DNA of 48,476 bases from UBA2093 sp044340485 (lineage in GTDB: Bacteria > Actinomycetota > Acidimicrobiia > Acidimicrobiales > Ilumatobacteraceae), in the NCBI GenBank assembly GCA_044340485.1, contig JBIITN010000015.1:1-48476 (forward strand). Reading direction: 5' to 3'. Within the stretch, counting starts at the first letter, position 1, and each line of letters opens with the position of its first letter. The notes under the pieces are model-generated. The model searched no databases. It was not told the DNA's origin and worked only from the letters and a program-made list of their open reading frames with translations. The position numbers and the translations under genes were made by a program. Below, piece after piece: positions 22,507-29,772 of this stretch.

Positions 22507-24198
22507 ATGCCTCCACAGAACATCACACCGAAGAAAATGGCTTTCGATAAGTACAAGCCTTTTGTTCCGCTTGTTCTCACTGACCGCACATGGCCCAATC
22601 GAGTCATCGACAAGGCGCCATTGTGGTGCTCAGTCGATCTCCGAGACGGAAATCAGGCATTGATTGACCCCATGGATCCCGAACGCAAACTGCATATGTT
22701 CGAGTCGCTCGTGAAGATGGGATTCAAAGAAATTGAAGTGGGGTTCCCCGCAGCCAGCCAACCCGACTACGACTTCGTGCGCTTGCTGATTGAAGAAGAC
22801 CGCATCCCCGATGACGTCACAATCCAGGTGTTGGTGCAGTCACGTCAAGAATTGATCGAACGGACATACGAATGCATTAAGGGCGCTCCGCGAGCAATCA
22901 TGCACTTCTATAACAGCACGAACCCATTGCAACGTGAAGTGGTCTTTGGTCTTGACAAAGAAGGCATCGTCGACATTGCCGTGAACGCTGCGAAGATGTG
23001 CAAAAAGTTGGAGCAGACTATTCCCGAAACCATCCTCCGCTACGAGTATTCGCCGGAAAGTTTCACCCTTACTGAACCAGAGTTTGCAATCGATGTTTGC
23101 AAAGCAGTGATGGATGTCATCGAGCCGACTCCTGACAACAAAATCATTCTGAATTTGCCTGCAACGGTGGAGTGTTACAGCCCGAACGTATATGGCGACG
23201 TCATCGAATGGTTCATTCGTCATCTGCCTAACCGTGACTCTGCGATTATCTCGCTGCACCCACACAATGACAGAGGATGTGCGGTTGCTGCTGCAGAGTT
23301 TGGTGTCATGGCAGGAGCCGACCGCGTTGAGGGAACGTTGTTTGGTAACGGCGAGCGCACAGGAAACGTCGACATTGTGAACTTAGCGATGAACTTGTTC
23401 ATGAACGGCGTTGATCCGCAATTAGACATCTCCGACATCGACGCATTACGACGCGTTGCTGAATACTGCAATCGCCTACCCGTACATCCTCGCCATCCAT
23501 ATGTTGGCGACTTGGTGTACACCGCGTTTTCCGGTAGCCACCAAGACGCGATCAAGAAAGGTTTTGAAGCACTGCCGAAGGACTACACAGAATGGGGCGT
23601 TCCCTATTTGCCGATTGATCCAAAGCATGTGGGCCGTACATATGAAGCAGTAATTCGCGTAAATAGTCAAAGTGGCAAGGGCGGAGTTGCGTATGTGATG
23701 AAGGCAGAACATGGCTTTGACCTGCCACGTCGTTTGCAGATTGAATTCTCCAAGACGATTCAACACATCACAGAAGACAGCGGTACTGAGATCAGTCCCG
23801 TTGTGATGTGGGAGACATTCCGAAGTGAGTACTTACCAGATGAACCGCAATACATCTTGCACAGCCATGAACTGCGAAGTGATTCAAGCTCTGGTCGCAC
23901 CAATATCACCGCACAAATGATGGTGAATGGCACGGCATCCACCATCACTGGTGAAGGCAATGGTCCTATTGATGCGTTCGTCCATGCGTTGCGCACAGGT
24001 CTGTCAGCCGACATTGATGTTCTTGACTACGCCGAACATGCCACTGGACAAGGCTCGGAAGCCACTGCTGTCGCATACGTAGAGACCACCGACTCTCTTG
24101 GAAACGTCTTATGGGGAGTGGGAAGCGACCCGAATATCATCACTGCATCATTGCGAGCAGTGCTGGCAGCACACGAACGACGCATGCGTAACGCCTAG
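22507..24198 (+). CDS. leuA: 2-isopropylmalate synthase
   Basis: A 563-residue enzyme of the long actinobacterial LeuA type. It condenses acetyl-CoA with 2-oxoisovalerate. The catalytic segment is CSVDLRDGNQALIDPMD (about 39-55). The metal histidines are in LHPHNDRGCAVAAAEFG, with GTLFGNGERTGNVDIV after it. The C-terminal LeuA-dimer domain (about 430-563) should carry leucine feedback inhibition and contains GEGNGPIDAFVHAL. AAAGGA precedes the ATG. Upstream leader peptide and attenuator couple expression to leucine supply. The ferredoxin gene follows. Confidence 0.96.
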   Translation: MPPQNITPKKMAFDKYKPFVPLVLTDRTWPNRVIDKAPLWCSVDLRDGNQALIDPMDPERKLHMFESLVKMGFKEIEVGFPAASQPDYDFVRLLIEEDRIPDDVTIQVLVQSRQELIERTYECIKGAPRAIMHFYNSTNPLQREVVFGLDKEGIVDIAVNAAKMCKKLEQTIPETILRYEYSPESFTLTEPEFAIDVCKAVMDVIEPTPDNKIILNLPATVECYSPNVYGDVIEWFIRHLPNRDSAIISLHPHNDRGCAVAAAEFGVMAGADRVEGTLFGNGERTGNVDIVNLAMNLFMNGVDPQLDISDIDALRRVAEYCNRLPVHPRHPYVGDLVYTAFSGSHQDAIKKGFEALPKDYTEWGVPYLPIDPKHVGRTYEAVIRVNSQSGKGGVAYVMKAEHGFDLPRRLQIEFSKTIQHITEDSGTEISPVVMWETFRSEYLPDEPQYILHSHELRSDSSSGRTNITAQMMVNGTASTITGEGNGPIDAFVHALRTGLSADIDVLDYAEHATGQGSEATAVAYVETTDSLGNVLWGVGSDPNIITASLRAVLAAHERRMRNA

Positions 24199-24230
24199 GG
24201 TTAAGAGATACACATCCGCATCAGTTCCTC

Positions 24231-24236
24231 AAGGAG
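24231..24236 (+). promoter_or_regulatory. Ribosome-binding site that favours a decoy start
   Basis: AAGGAG stands 5 bases before the ATG at 24242 but 18 bases before the ferredoxin ATG at 24255. By distance it should direct ribosomes to the short upstream ORF and not to the ferredoxin start. Confidence 0.7.
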
Positions 24237-24241
24237 TTGCC

Positions 24242-24271
24242 ATGAAAGTCGTTTATGAAAGTAGTTGTTGA
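24242..24271 (+). other. Short decoy ORF overlapping the ferredoxin start (9 codons)
   Basis: ATG 24242 opens MKVVYESSC followed by TGA at 24269-24271, in a different frame from the ferredoxin gene, whose ATG lies inside it at 24255. Bases 24242-24254 (ATGAAAGTCGTTT) and 24255-24267 (ATGAAAGTAGTTG) match at 11 of 13 positions, so the start region looks like a tandem duplication. The first copy took the well-placed Shine-Dalgarno. Ferredoxin synthesis would then need reinitiation or direct entry at the second ATG. Confidence 0.6.
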
Positions 24272-24446
24272 TTTTGACCTCTGCGCATCGACGGGTTCTT
24301 GCACGCAAGTGTGTCCCGAGGTGTTCGAGATTCGTAGTGACGGCTATCTCTATGTGCTGCAGGAAGAACCTGATGAATCATTGCGTGCCAAGGTGACAGA
24401 AGCTGAAGAGCTCTGCCCCACCGGTGCAATCACTATTGAAGGATAA
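24255..24446 (+). CDS. Single-cluster ferredoxin
   Basis: A 63-residue ferredoxin. Cysteines are at 10, 16, 20 and 54 in DLCASTGSCTQVCPEVF and EELCPTGAI. In the canonical pattern Cys-x2-(Cys/Asp)-x2-Cys-x3-Cys-Pro, position 13 is Thr here, so a [3Fe-4S] cluster held by Cys10, Cys16 and Cys54 is most likely; Cys20 may be free or in a disulfide. Such proteins often serve cytochrome P450s or other oxygenases; no partner is seen nearby. The start follows a duplicated ATG segment, and the ribosome site is better placed for the decoy ORF. pyrF begins 7 bases after its stop. Confidence 0.9.
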   Translation: MKVVVDFDLCASTGSCTQVCPEVFEIRSDGYLYVLQEEPDESLRAKVTEAEELCPTGAITIEG

Positions 24447-24453
24447 TTACTGC

Positions 24454-25257
24454 GTGACCTTTCGTGAGATGTTGACACAGCGCTGGAAAAGTGCCGATTC
24501 TGTCTTGTGTGTGGGACTCGATCCCGACATGGCTCGACTGCCAGATACTTTTCAAAGCGCTACTGGCGGCATTGCGAAATTTTGTGTCGACATCATCGAC
24601 GCAACGGCAGAGTTTGTATGCGCGTTTAAACCTCAGATCGCATACTTTTCTGCTGTTGGTGCGGAACGACAACTCGAGCTTGTGTGTGAACACATTCGTG
24701 ATTCTCACCCGCAAATCCCCATCATCTTGGACGCCAAACGTGGCGACATTGGTGATACCGCGAAGCTCTACGCGCGCGAAGCATTTGAACGCTACGGCGC
24801 GCACGCCGTGACAGTGAGTCCTTATCTTGGCACCGACAGCCTTGAACCTTTTTTCGAATACTCCGACAAAGGCGTGTTTGTTCTCTGTCGCACATCTAAT
24901 CCGGGTAGCGGAGAGTTTCAGTCACAAAACATCGATGGTATGCCTCTCTATCAACACGTGGCGCACACCGCTGCAACCTCATGGGCGACGCGCGGCGATG
25001 TGGGACTTGTTGTGGGCGCTACGTATCCCGAGGAACTCGCCCAAGTTCGTGCCATCGTTCACGACATGCCGCTTCTTGTTCCCGGTATTGGCGCACAAGG
25101 TGGAAGTCCAACCGACGTCATGAGAAATGCTGCGACACCAGACGGGTATGGAGTTGTTGTGAACTCATCTCGTGCAGTGTTGTTTGCAGACCCTGTTGAT
25201 CATGTTGCAGGCGCGCGCAAGGCTGCACAGACCACGCGCGATCAGTTACGCGCGTAA
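24454..25257 (+). CDS. pyrF: Orotidine 5'-phosphate decarboxylase (type 2)
   Basis: A 267-residue OMP decarboxylase, last step of UMP synthesis. The type 2 signature PIILDAKRGDIGDTAKLYA carries the catalytic Asp/Lys pair, with VGLDPDMARLP near the N-terminus and LVPGIGAQGGSPTDVM plus VVVNSSRAVLFA at the phosphate site. The start is GTG 24454 with GAAGGA 10 bases upstream; this site lies in the ferredoxin end, which points to co-transcription. Its last 12 bases overlap the end of convergent serA. No other pyrimidine gene is in the window. Confidence 0.94.
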   Translation: MTFREMLTQRWKSADSVLCVGLDPDMARLPDTFQSATGGIAKFCVDIIDATAEFVCAFKPQIAYFSAVGAERQLELVCEHIRDSHPQIPIILDAKRGDIGDTAKLYAREAFERYGAHAVTVSPYLGTDSLEPFFEYSDKGVFVLCRTSNPGSGEFQSQNIDGMPLYQHVAHTAATSWATRGDVGLVVGATYPEELAQVRAIVHDMPLLVPGIGAQGGSPTDVMRNAATPDGYGVVVNSSRAVLFADPVDHVAGARKAAQTTRDQLRA

Positions 25258-26820
25258 CACCGATACTTCGGTGATCCCGGGAGCTGCGCGCAATTCATCA
25301 AGCACGCTGTCTGCAACAGGACCGCCAGGAACAATCACCATCAACGCCGTTCCTGGTGTCAGTGCCATTCCCACTTCCATGTCGCGAATGTTGACTCCGG
25401 CATTGCCAAGCAATGTTCCGACGGTGCCGATCACGCCTGGACGGTCGTCGTTTCGCACCACAATCATTTGCTCTGACGGAGGGACATCGGTCATGTGGTC
25501 ATCCATCAAAACAATGCGCGCCTGACGACGTGGTCCCACCAAAGTGGCAGAGATGCTGTGACCGTTTGCGCGAAGGGTGACCAAGTTGACGTAGTCACTA
25601 TTAGAAGCACCTGATGCAATTTTGGTTTCTTTCACCGCGATACCTGCTTCTCCAGCAAGTTGAGGAGCATTCACGTACGTGACCGAGTCATTACGCACCG
25701 ACGACAAGAATCCCTTCAATACCGAGAGAGTAAGAATGCGTGTGTCGTATCCGGCAATCTCGCCAGTTGCGATGATTTCCAGTTCACTGGTAGTTCCGTT
25801 CACCATTGACGAGAACAAACGACCCAGCTTCTCCGCAAGTGGCAGATACGGCTTTAGTGTTTCATTTGCGTCACCAGCAGCAACGTTCACCGCGTATGGC
25901 ACAAATTCGCCGGCAAGTGCAAGGTTGATCATGTCTGCGATGTCTTCTCCAGCTCGATCTTGAGCTTCGCTGGTACTTGCACCAAGATGCGGAGTAACAA
26001 CAATGCCTGGCACAGCAAACAGAGGTGAATCGGTCATCGGTTCTTTGCTGAACACATCGATAGCTGCTCCCGCGATGGTCCCGGAGGTAACAGCTTCTGC
26101 AAGGTCGGCTTCATTAACAATGCCACCGCGTGCCACGTTGATAATTCGTAACGCGGGCTTTGCCTTTTTCAACATGTCAGCGTTAATGAGATCAACAGTG
26201 TCTTTTGTCTTTGGAAGATGAAGCGTGATGAAATCTGAACGCTCCATTAATTGATCCATATCAACCAGTTCGATGTTCATGGCCTGAGCTCGTTCTTGGG
26301 ACACAAATGGATCAAAAGCAATGATTCTCATTCCGAAAGCAACCGCACGCTGCGCAACAAGTTTGCCAATACGTCCAAGACCTGCGATGCCAAGTGTCTT
26401 GTCGAAAAGTTCGACACCTTCCCACTTGCTGCGCTCCCATCGACCTTGCACAAGCGCTGCATGAGCCTGTGGCACGTTGCGCGCGACCGCCAACAACATC
26501 GCCATTGTGTGCTCTGCTGCAGACACGATGTTTGATTCCGGTGCATTAGCCACCATCACGCCGAGACGAGTGGCTGTTTCAACATCCACATTGTCAAGAC
26601 CAACACCGGCACGACCAACCACCATCAACTCATCGGCTGCTTCTAATAATTCGGCGTTGACGTCGGTGGCCGAACGCACGATGAGCGCTTGGGCCCCCAC
26701 GATCACTTTTTTCAACTGATCGGGTGTGAGACCGACTTGCACGTCCACCTCATGACCCGCGGCGCGGAGACGATTGAGGCCGTTGTCGGCAAGAACTTCT
26801 GAAACAAGAATGCGGGCCAT
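25246..26820 (-). CDS. serA: D-3-phosphoglycerate dehydrogenase
   Basis: A 524-residue enzyme of the long actinobacterial class, first step of serine synthesis. The N-terminal part has VVGRAGVGLDNVDVETAT and the NAD-binding GIAGLGRIGKLVAQRA. The catalytic His lies in VVTPHLGASTSEAQDRAGED. After the catalytic domain come the extra intervening domain (about 310-450) and a C-terminal ACT domain (about 450-524, IVVRNDDRPGVIGTVGTLL) that would bind serine. The ATG at 26820 starts MARILVSEVLADNGL, the normal N-terminus. No Shine-Dalgarno is seen. Confidence 0.95.
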   Translation of the reverse strand: MARILVSEVLADNGLNRLRAAGHEVDVQVGLTPDQLKKVIVGAQALIVRSATDVNAELLEAADELMVVGRAGVGLDNVDVETATRLGVMVANAPESNIVSAAEHTMAMLLAVARNVPQAHAALVQGRWERSKWEGVELFDKTLGIAGLGRIGKLVAQRAVAFGMRIIAFDPFVSQERAQAMNIELVDMDQLMERSDFITLHLPKTKDTVDLINADMLKKAKPALRIINVARGGIVNEADLAEAVTSGTIAGAAIDVFSKEPMTDSPLFAVPGIVVTPHLGASTSEAQDRAGEDIADMINLALAGEFVPYAVNVAAGDANETLKPYLPLAEKLGRLFSSMVNGTTSELEIIATGEIAGYDTRILTLSVLKGFLSSVRNDSVTYVNAPQLAGEAGIAVKETKIASGASNSDYVNLVTLRANGHSISATLVGPRRQARIVLMDDHMTDVPPSEQMIVVRNDDRPGVIGTVGTLLGNAGVNIRDMEVGMALTPGTALMVIVPGGPVADSVLDELRAAPGITEVSVLRA

Positions 26821-26906
26821 GGGTGACCATTCTCGCCGCTGCGTACACTGCAGACGAAACGGAAAATTGATATTCCGTAAAGACCCCGTGAAAGGCGACA
26901 CCCCCT

Positions 26907-27320
26907 ATGCCCTATCCGTTTTTATCGGAGGAATGGATCGCAGCCGCACGCGAGATCCGCGCTCAACACGCCCATGTCGAAGCCTCAACCCAGGTCGCAG
27001 TCGCTGTGCGCATCAACCAGGTCATTACAGATGTCCCGTTTGGATCTGGCACCGTCCTTGCGTATTTCGACACTTCTGGCGGAGCGATCGAGATGGAGCT
27101 TGGTGCTCTCGACAACCCAGATGCAACGGTGACGACTGATTACGCCACAGCGCGATCAATTTTTGTTGATCAAGATCCGGCAGCAGGAATGCAGGCACTG
27201 ATGAACGGAAAAGTAACCGTCGATGGGGACATGCTCAAACTTCTCGCCCTTCAAGCCACGATTGTGAACGCTGGCGATGCAGAAAAGATTGCCACTGAAA
27301 TGAAAGCAATCACCGGATAG
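26907..27320 (+). CDS. SCP2 sterol-binding domain protein
   Basis: A 137-residue single-domain SCP2-like protein. After an N-terminal helix (FLSEEWIAAAREIRAQ) the sheet region leads to the typical SCP2 end: TTDYATARSIFVDQDPAAGM, ALMNGKVTVDGDMLKLLALQ. Such proteins bind lipids or acyl-CoA in a hydrophobic pocket. GAAAGG precedes the ATG. It diverges from serA over 86 bases, and its 3' end overlaps the end of the convergent MFS gene by 11 bases. Confidence 0.87.
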   Translation: MPYPFLSEEWIAAAREIRAQHAHVEASTQVAVAVRINQVITDVPFGSGTVLAYFDTSGGAIEMELGALDNPDATVTTDYATARSIFVDQDPAAGMQALMNGKVTVDGDMLKLLALQATIVNAGDAEKIATEMKAITG

Positions 27321-28815
27321 TAGAACGATCCGTGGATCGAACATAAAACGCCGCAAAGGTGCCAAGTGCAGAAACACATGCGCCCACCACAAAAGCGATA
27401 CTGAAACTTCTCACCACGCCACTTGGCTCGAGTGACTCTTGAACAGAAATCATCACTGTTGTTCCCGCCACGGCTGCTAACTGGTTCATGAGTTGTTGCA
27501 ACGCTCCGGCAACACCCATGTCTCTATCGTCCACTGCATTTGCCACTAATGCTGTTAACGACGGTGACGAGATACCAAGACCGATTCCGGAAATAGCGAG
27601 TGCACCCGCGATGAACCATGACGATGAACCGACATCAATGAGTGCAAACAAAATCATTGCGAGCACCACGATGCCTGAACCCACCACTGCTGATGCTCGT
27701 TCTCCCACGCGCATTGTCACAAAACTCGCAGTAGGAGCAGCGAGAGAGAACGCCAAGGGTCGCGCCACGATCAACCAGCCAACAAACGCAGCGGAAAATC
27801 CGAGACCCCGTTCCAACAATTGAGGAATGAGAATAAAGCCACCCATGTACGCAAAGTTTGTAAACGACTGACTGACCACCGGCATCACAAGATTTCGACG
27901 TCCTAACCAGTGCAAGGGCATCAACGGTTCTTCTGCACGTTTTTCCACCTGGACGAAGACGGCAATTGTTGCAACGCCTACTGCAATCACCAACAATGTG
28001 GCAGGCGAGGTCCAACCCCATGAGTTTCCACGGTTAATACCGAGAAGTACAAAAACTGCACCGAGACCAAGCGTGACCGAACCCATCACGTCGAAACGAA
28101 CGTTTTTGATTCGCGAAGTTTGTGGCAACATCTTCCACGCAATGAATGCAGCAATAAAACACAGTGGCGCTTGAATCACAAAAATGATTCGCCATCCAAC
28201 TGACTCGATGAGTGGTCCACCAAGTACAACACCAAGAACAGGTGCACCTGCGGTGGTAAAGCTCCAAATACTTAATGGACGAACACGTTCGTGTGGTTCG
28301 AACAATCTGTTGATGTACGCCATTGCTGCTGGTCCGGTCGCAGATCCCGCAGTTGCTGATAAGACTCGAAAAGTGACCATGCTGGCTGCGCTCCATGCAA
28401 AGACAGTGGCGCCGGCAAAAAGTCCAGAGATTGCAAGTCCATAGACATAGACCTTCTTGTGCCCGTACAGGTCGCCGATCTTTCCAAACGCGGGCCCCAC
28501 TACTCCGAATGCGAGCATCGGCCCGGTGATGGCCCAATTCAGCGTGCTGACGCTGGAGTTGATGTCATTTGAAATCGTCTCAAGTGACACAACAAGAATG
28601 GTGATCGTTGAACTTGTCGTGAATAATCCGACCAACACCACGATAAGCACCGCCCACTTGCGAGAAAGTCCCACTCGTTTGGCAATGCGTTTCGATACCA
28701 ACAAACTCCACGGAACTGTGGATGACTCGTCAACGCCCGATGACTGCGGACCAAGAGACTCGGGGCCTTTCGGACCGAGTTCTTCTTTATTGCTGTCGTG
28801 CGACGATGCGCTCAC
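27310..28815 (-). CDS. MFS transporter, DHA2-like (14 TMS)
   Basis: A 501-residue major facilitator protein. A hydrophilic N-terminal tail (about 1-50) precedes about 14 hydrophobic segments, the length of the DHA2 drug:H+ antiporter family. The loop after TM2 carries GKIGDLYGHKKVYVYGL, the MFS motif A, and a motif-C-like GAPVLGVVLGGPLIESVGWR appears in TM5. The substrate is unknown. The GTG start overlaps the SDR stop (GTGA), so the two genes form a unit; the transporter may export or import a product of the SDR pathway. Confidence 0.88.
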   Translation of the reverse strand: MSASSHDSNKEELGPKGPESLGPQSSGVDESSTVPWSLLVSKRIAKRVGLSRKWAVLIVVLVGLFTTSSTITILVVSLETISNDINSSVSTLNWAITGPMLAFGVVGPAFGKIGDLYGHKKVYVYGLAISGLFAGATVFAWSAASMVTFRVLSATAGSATGPAAMAYINRLFEPHERVRPLSIWSFTTAGAPVLGVVLGGPLIESVGWRIIFVIQAPLCFIAAFIAWKMLPQTSRIKNVRFDVMGSVTLGLGAVFVLLGINRGNSWGWTSPATLLVIAVGVATIAVFVQVEKRAEEPLMPLHWLGRRNLVMPVVSQSFTNFAYMGGFILIPQLLERGLGFSAAFVGWLIVARPLAFSLAAPTASFVTMRVGERASAVVGSGIVVLAMILFALIDVGSSSWFIAGALAISGIGLGISSPSLTALVANAVDDRDMGVAGALQQLMNQLAAVAGTTVMISVQESLEPSGVVRSFSIAFVVGACVSALGTFAAFYVRSTDRSTIR

Positions 28816-29699
28816 TTGATGGTGCTGGACATGTTTTTCATGGCAGCAGACAAATCAGCAACAGACCAGTACTTACCGGCATCAACGGTCTCTGCAAGTT
28901 CCCATGACTTCACGCGCGTTACTTCCCCGCCTTTAACAAAAAATGTCTCACCAGAAAATGCACACTCAGCTGACGACAGATACGCAACAAGTGGAGAGAT
29001 GTTTGCGGGGTCCCACTCGTCAAATGCGTTGTCGTCTTTTGGAGCAGCGATGCGTTCTTCTAAACCGGGAGTTGCAAGTGTTAAACGTGTGCGTGCTGCA
29101 GGAGCAATGGAGTTGCTCTTCACGTTGTATCGCGACAGTTCTTTTGCGCAAATCTGAGAGAAGGTGGCGATGCCAGTTTTGGCAGCACCGTAGTTGCTCT
29201 GGCCAGGGTTGCTAAACAAACCAGACGTTGATGACGTGTGCACAACATTGCGTGGCTTGTTTACACCAGCTTTATGTTGTTCTCGCCAATATGCAGCGGC
29301 CCAACGCGTGGGTGCGAAGTGCCCCTTTAGGTGGACCGCAATTACTGCATCCCATTCAGCTTCGGTCATGTTCACCAACACTCGATCGCGCAAAATACCG
29401 GCGTTATTCACGAGGATGTCCAAGTCTCCGAATGTTTCAACAGCCATGTTGATCATGCGCTGTGCGCCCTCCCAGTCGGCGACATTGTCGTAGTTAGCAA
29501 TAGCTTCACCGCCCATTGCAATGATTTCATTCACTACCTGTTGAGCTGGAGTTGCATCAGTGCCCGTTCCGTCATTTGCACCGCCGAGGTCATTCACAAC
29601 AACCTTTGCGCCTTCTTTTGCAAATAACAACGAGTGTTCGCGACCAATTCCGCGACCGGCTCCGGTGATGATTGCTACGCGACCGTCTAATGCACCCAT
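28812..29699 (-). CDS. Short-chain dehydrogenase/reductase
   Basis: A 295-residue SDR. The NAD(P)-binding motif TGAGRGIG is at 12-19, with DILVNNAGILRD at about 93-104. The catalytic Ser is in VVHTSSTSGLFS and Tyr/Lys in SNYGAAKTG. The N-terminal VVVNDLGGANDGTG resembles the hydroxyacyl-CoA dehydrogenase part of multifunctional beta-oxidation enzymes (17-beta-HSD4 type), so an acyl-CoA or steroid-like substrate is possible. AAGGAG lies 11 bases before the ATG. It is coupled to the MFS gene downstream. Confidence 0.92.
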   Translation of the reverse strand: MGALDGRVAIITGAGRGIGREHSLLFAKEGAKVVVNDLGGANDGTGTDATPAQQVVNEIIAMGGEAIANYDNVADWEGAQRMINMAVETFGDLDILVNNAGILRDRVLVNMTEAEWDAVIAVHLKGHFAPTRWAAAYWREQHKAGVNKPRNVVHTSSTSGLFSNPGQSNYGAAKTGIATFSQICAKELSRYNVKSNSIAPAARTRLTLATPGLEERIAAPKDDNAFDEWDPANISPLVAYLSSAECAFSGETFFVKGGEVTRVKSWELAETVDAGKYWSVADLSAAMKNMSSTIK

Positions 29700-29772
29700 G
29701 ACACTTTTTCTCCTTCACATCTCGCGCCAATGTGGCCTTCCACAGATGCGGTGATGTATTGCGTCTACGAGA

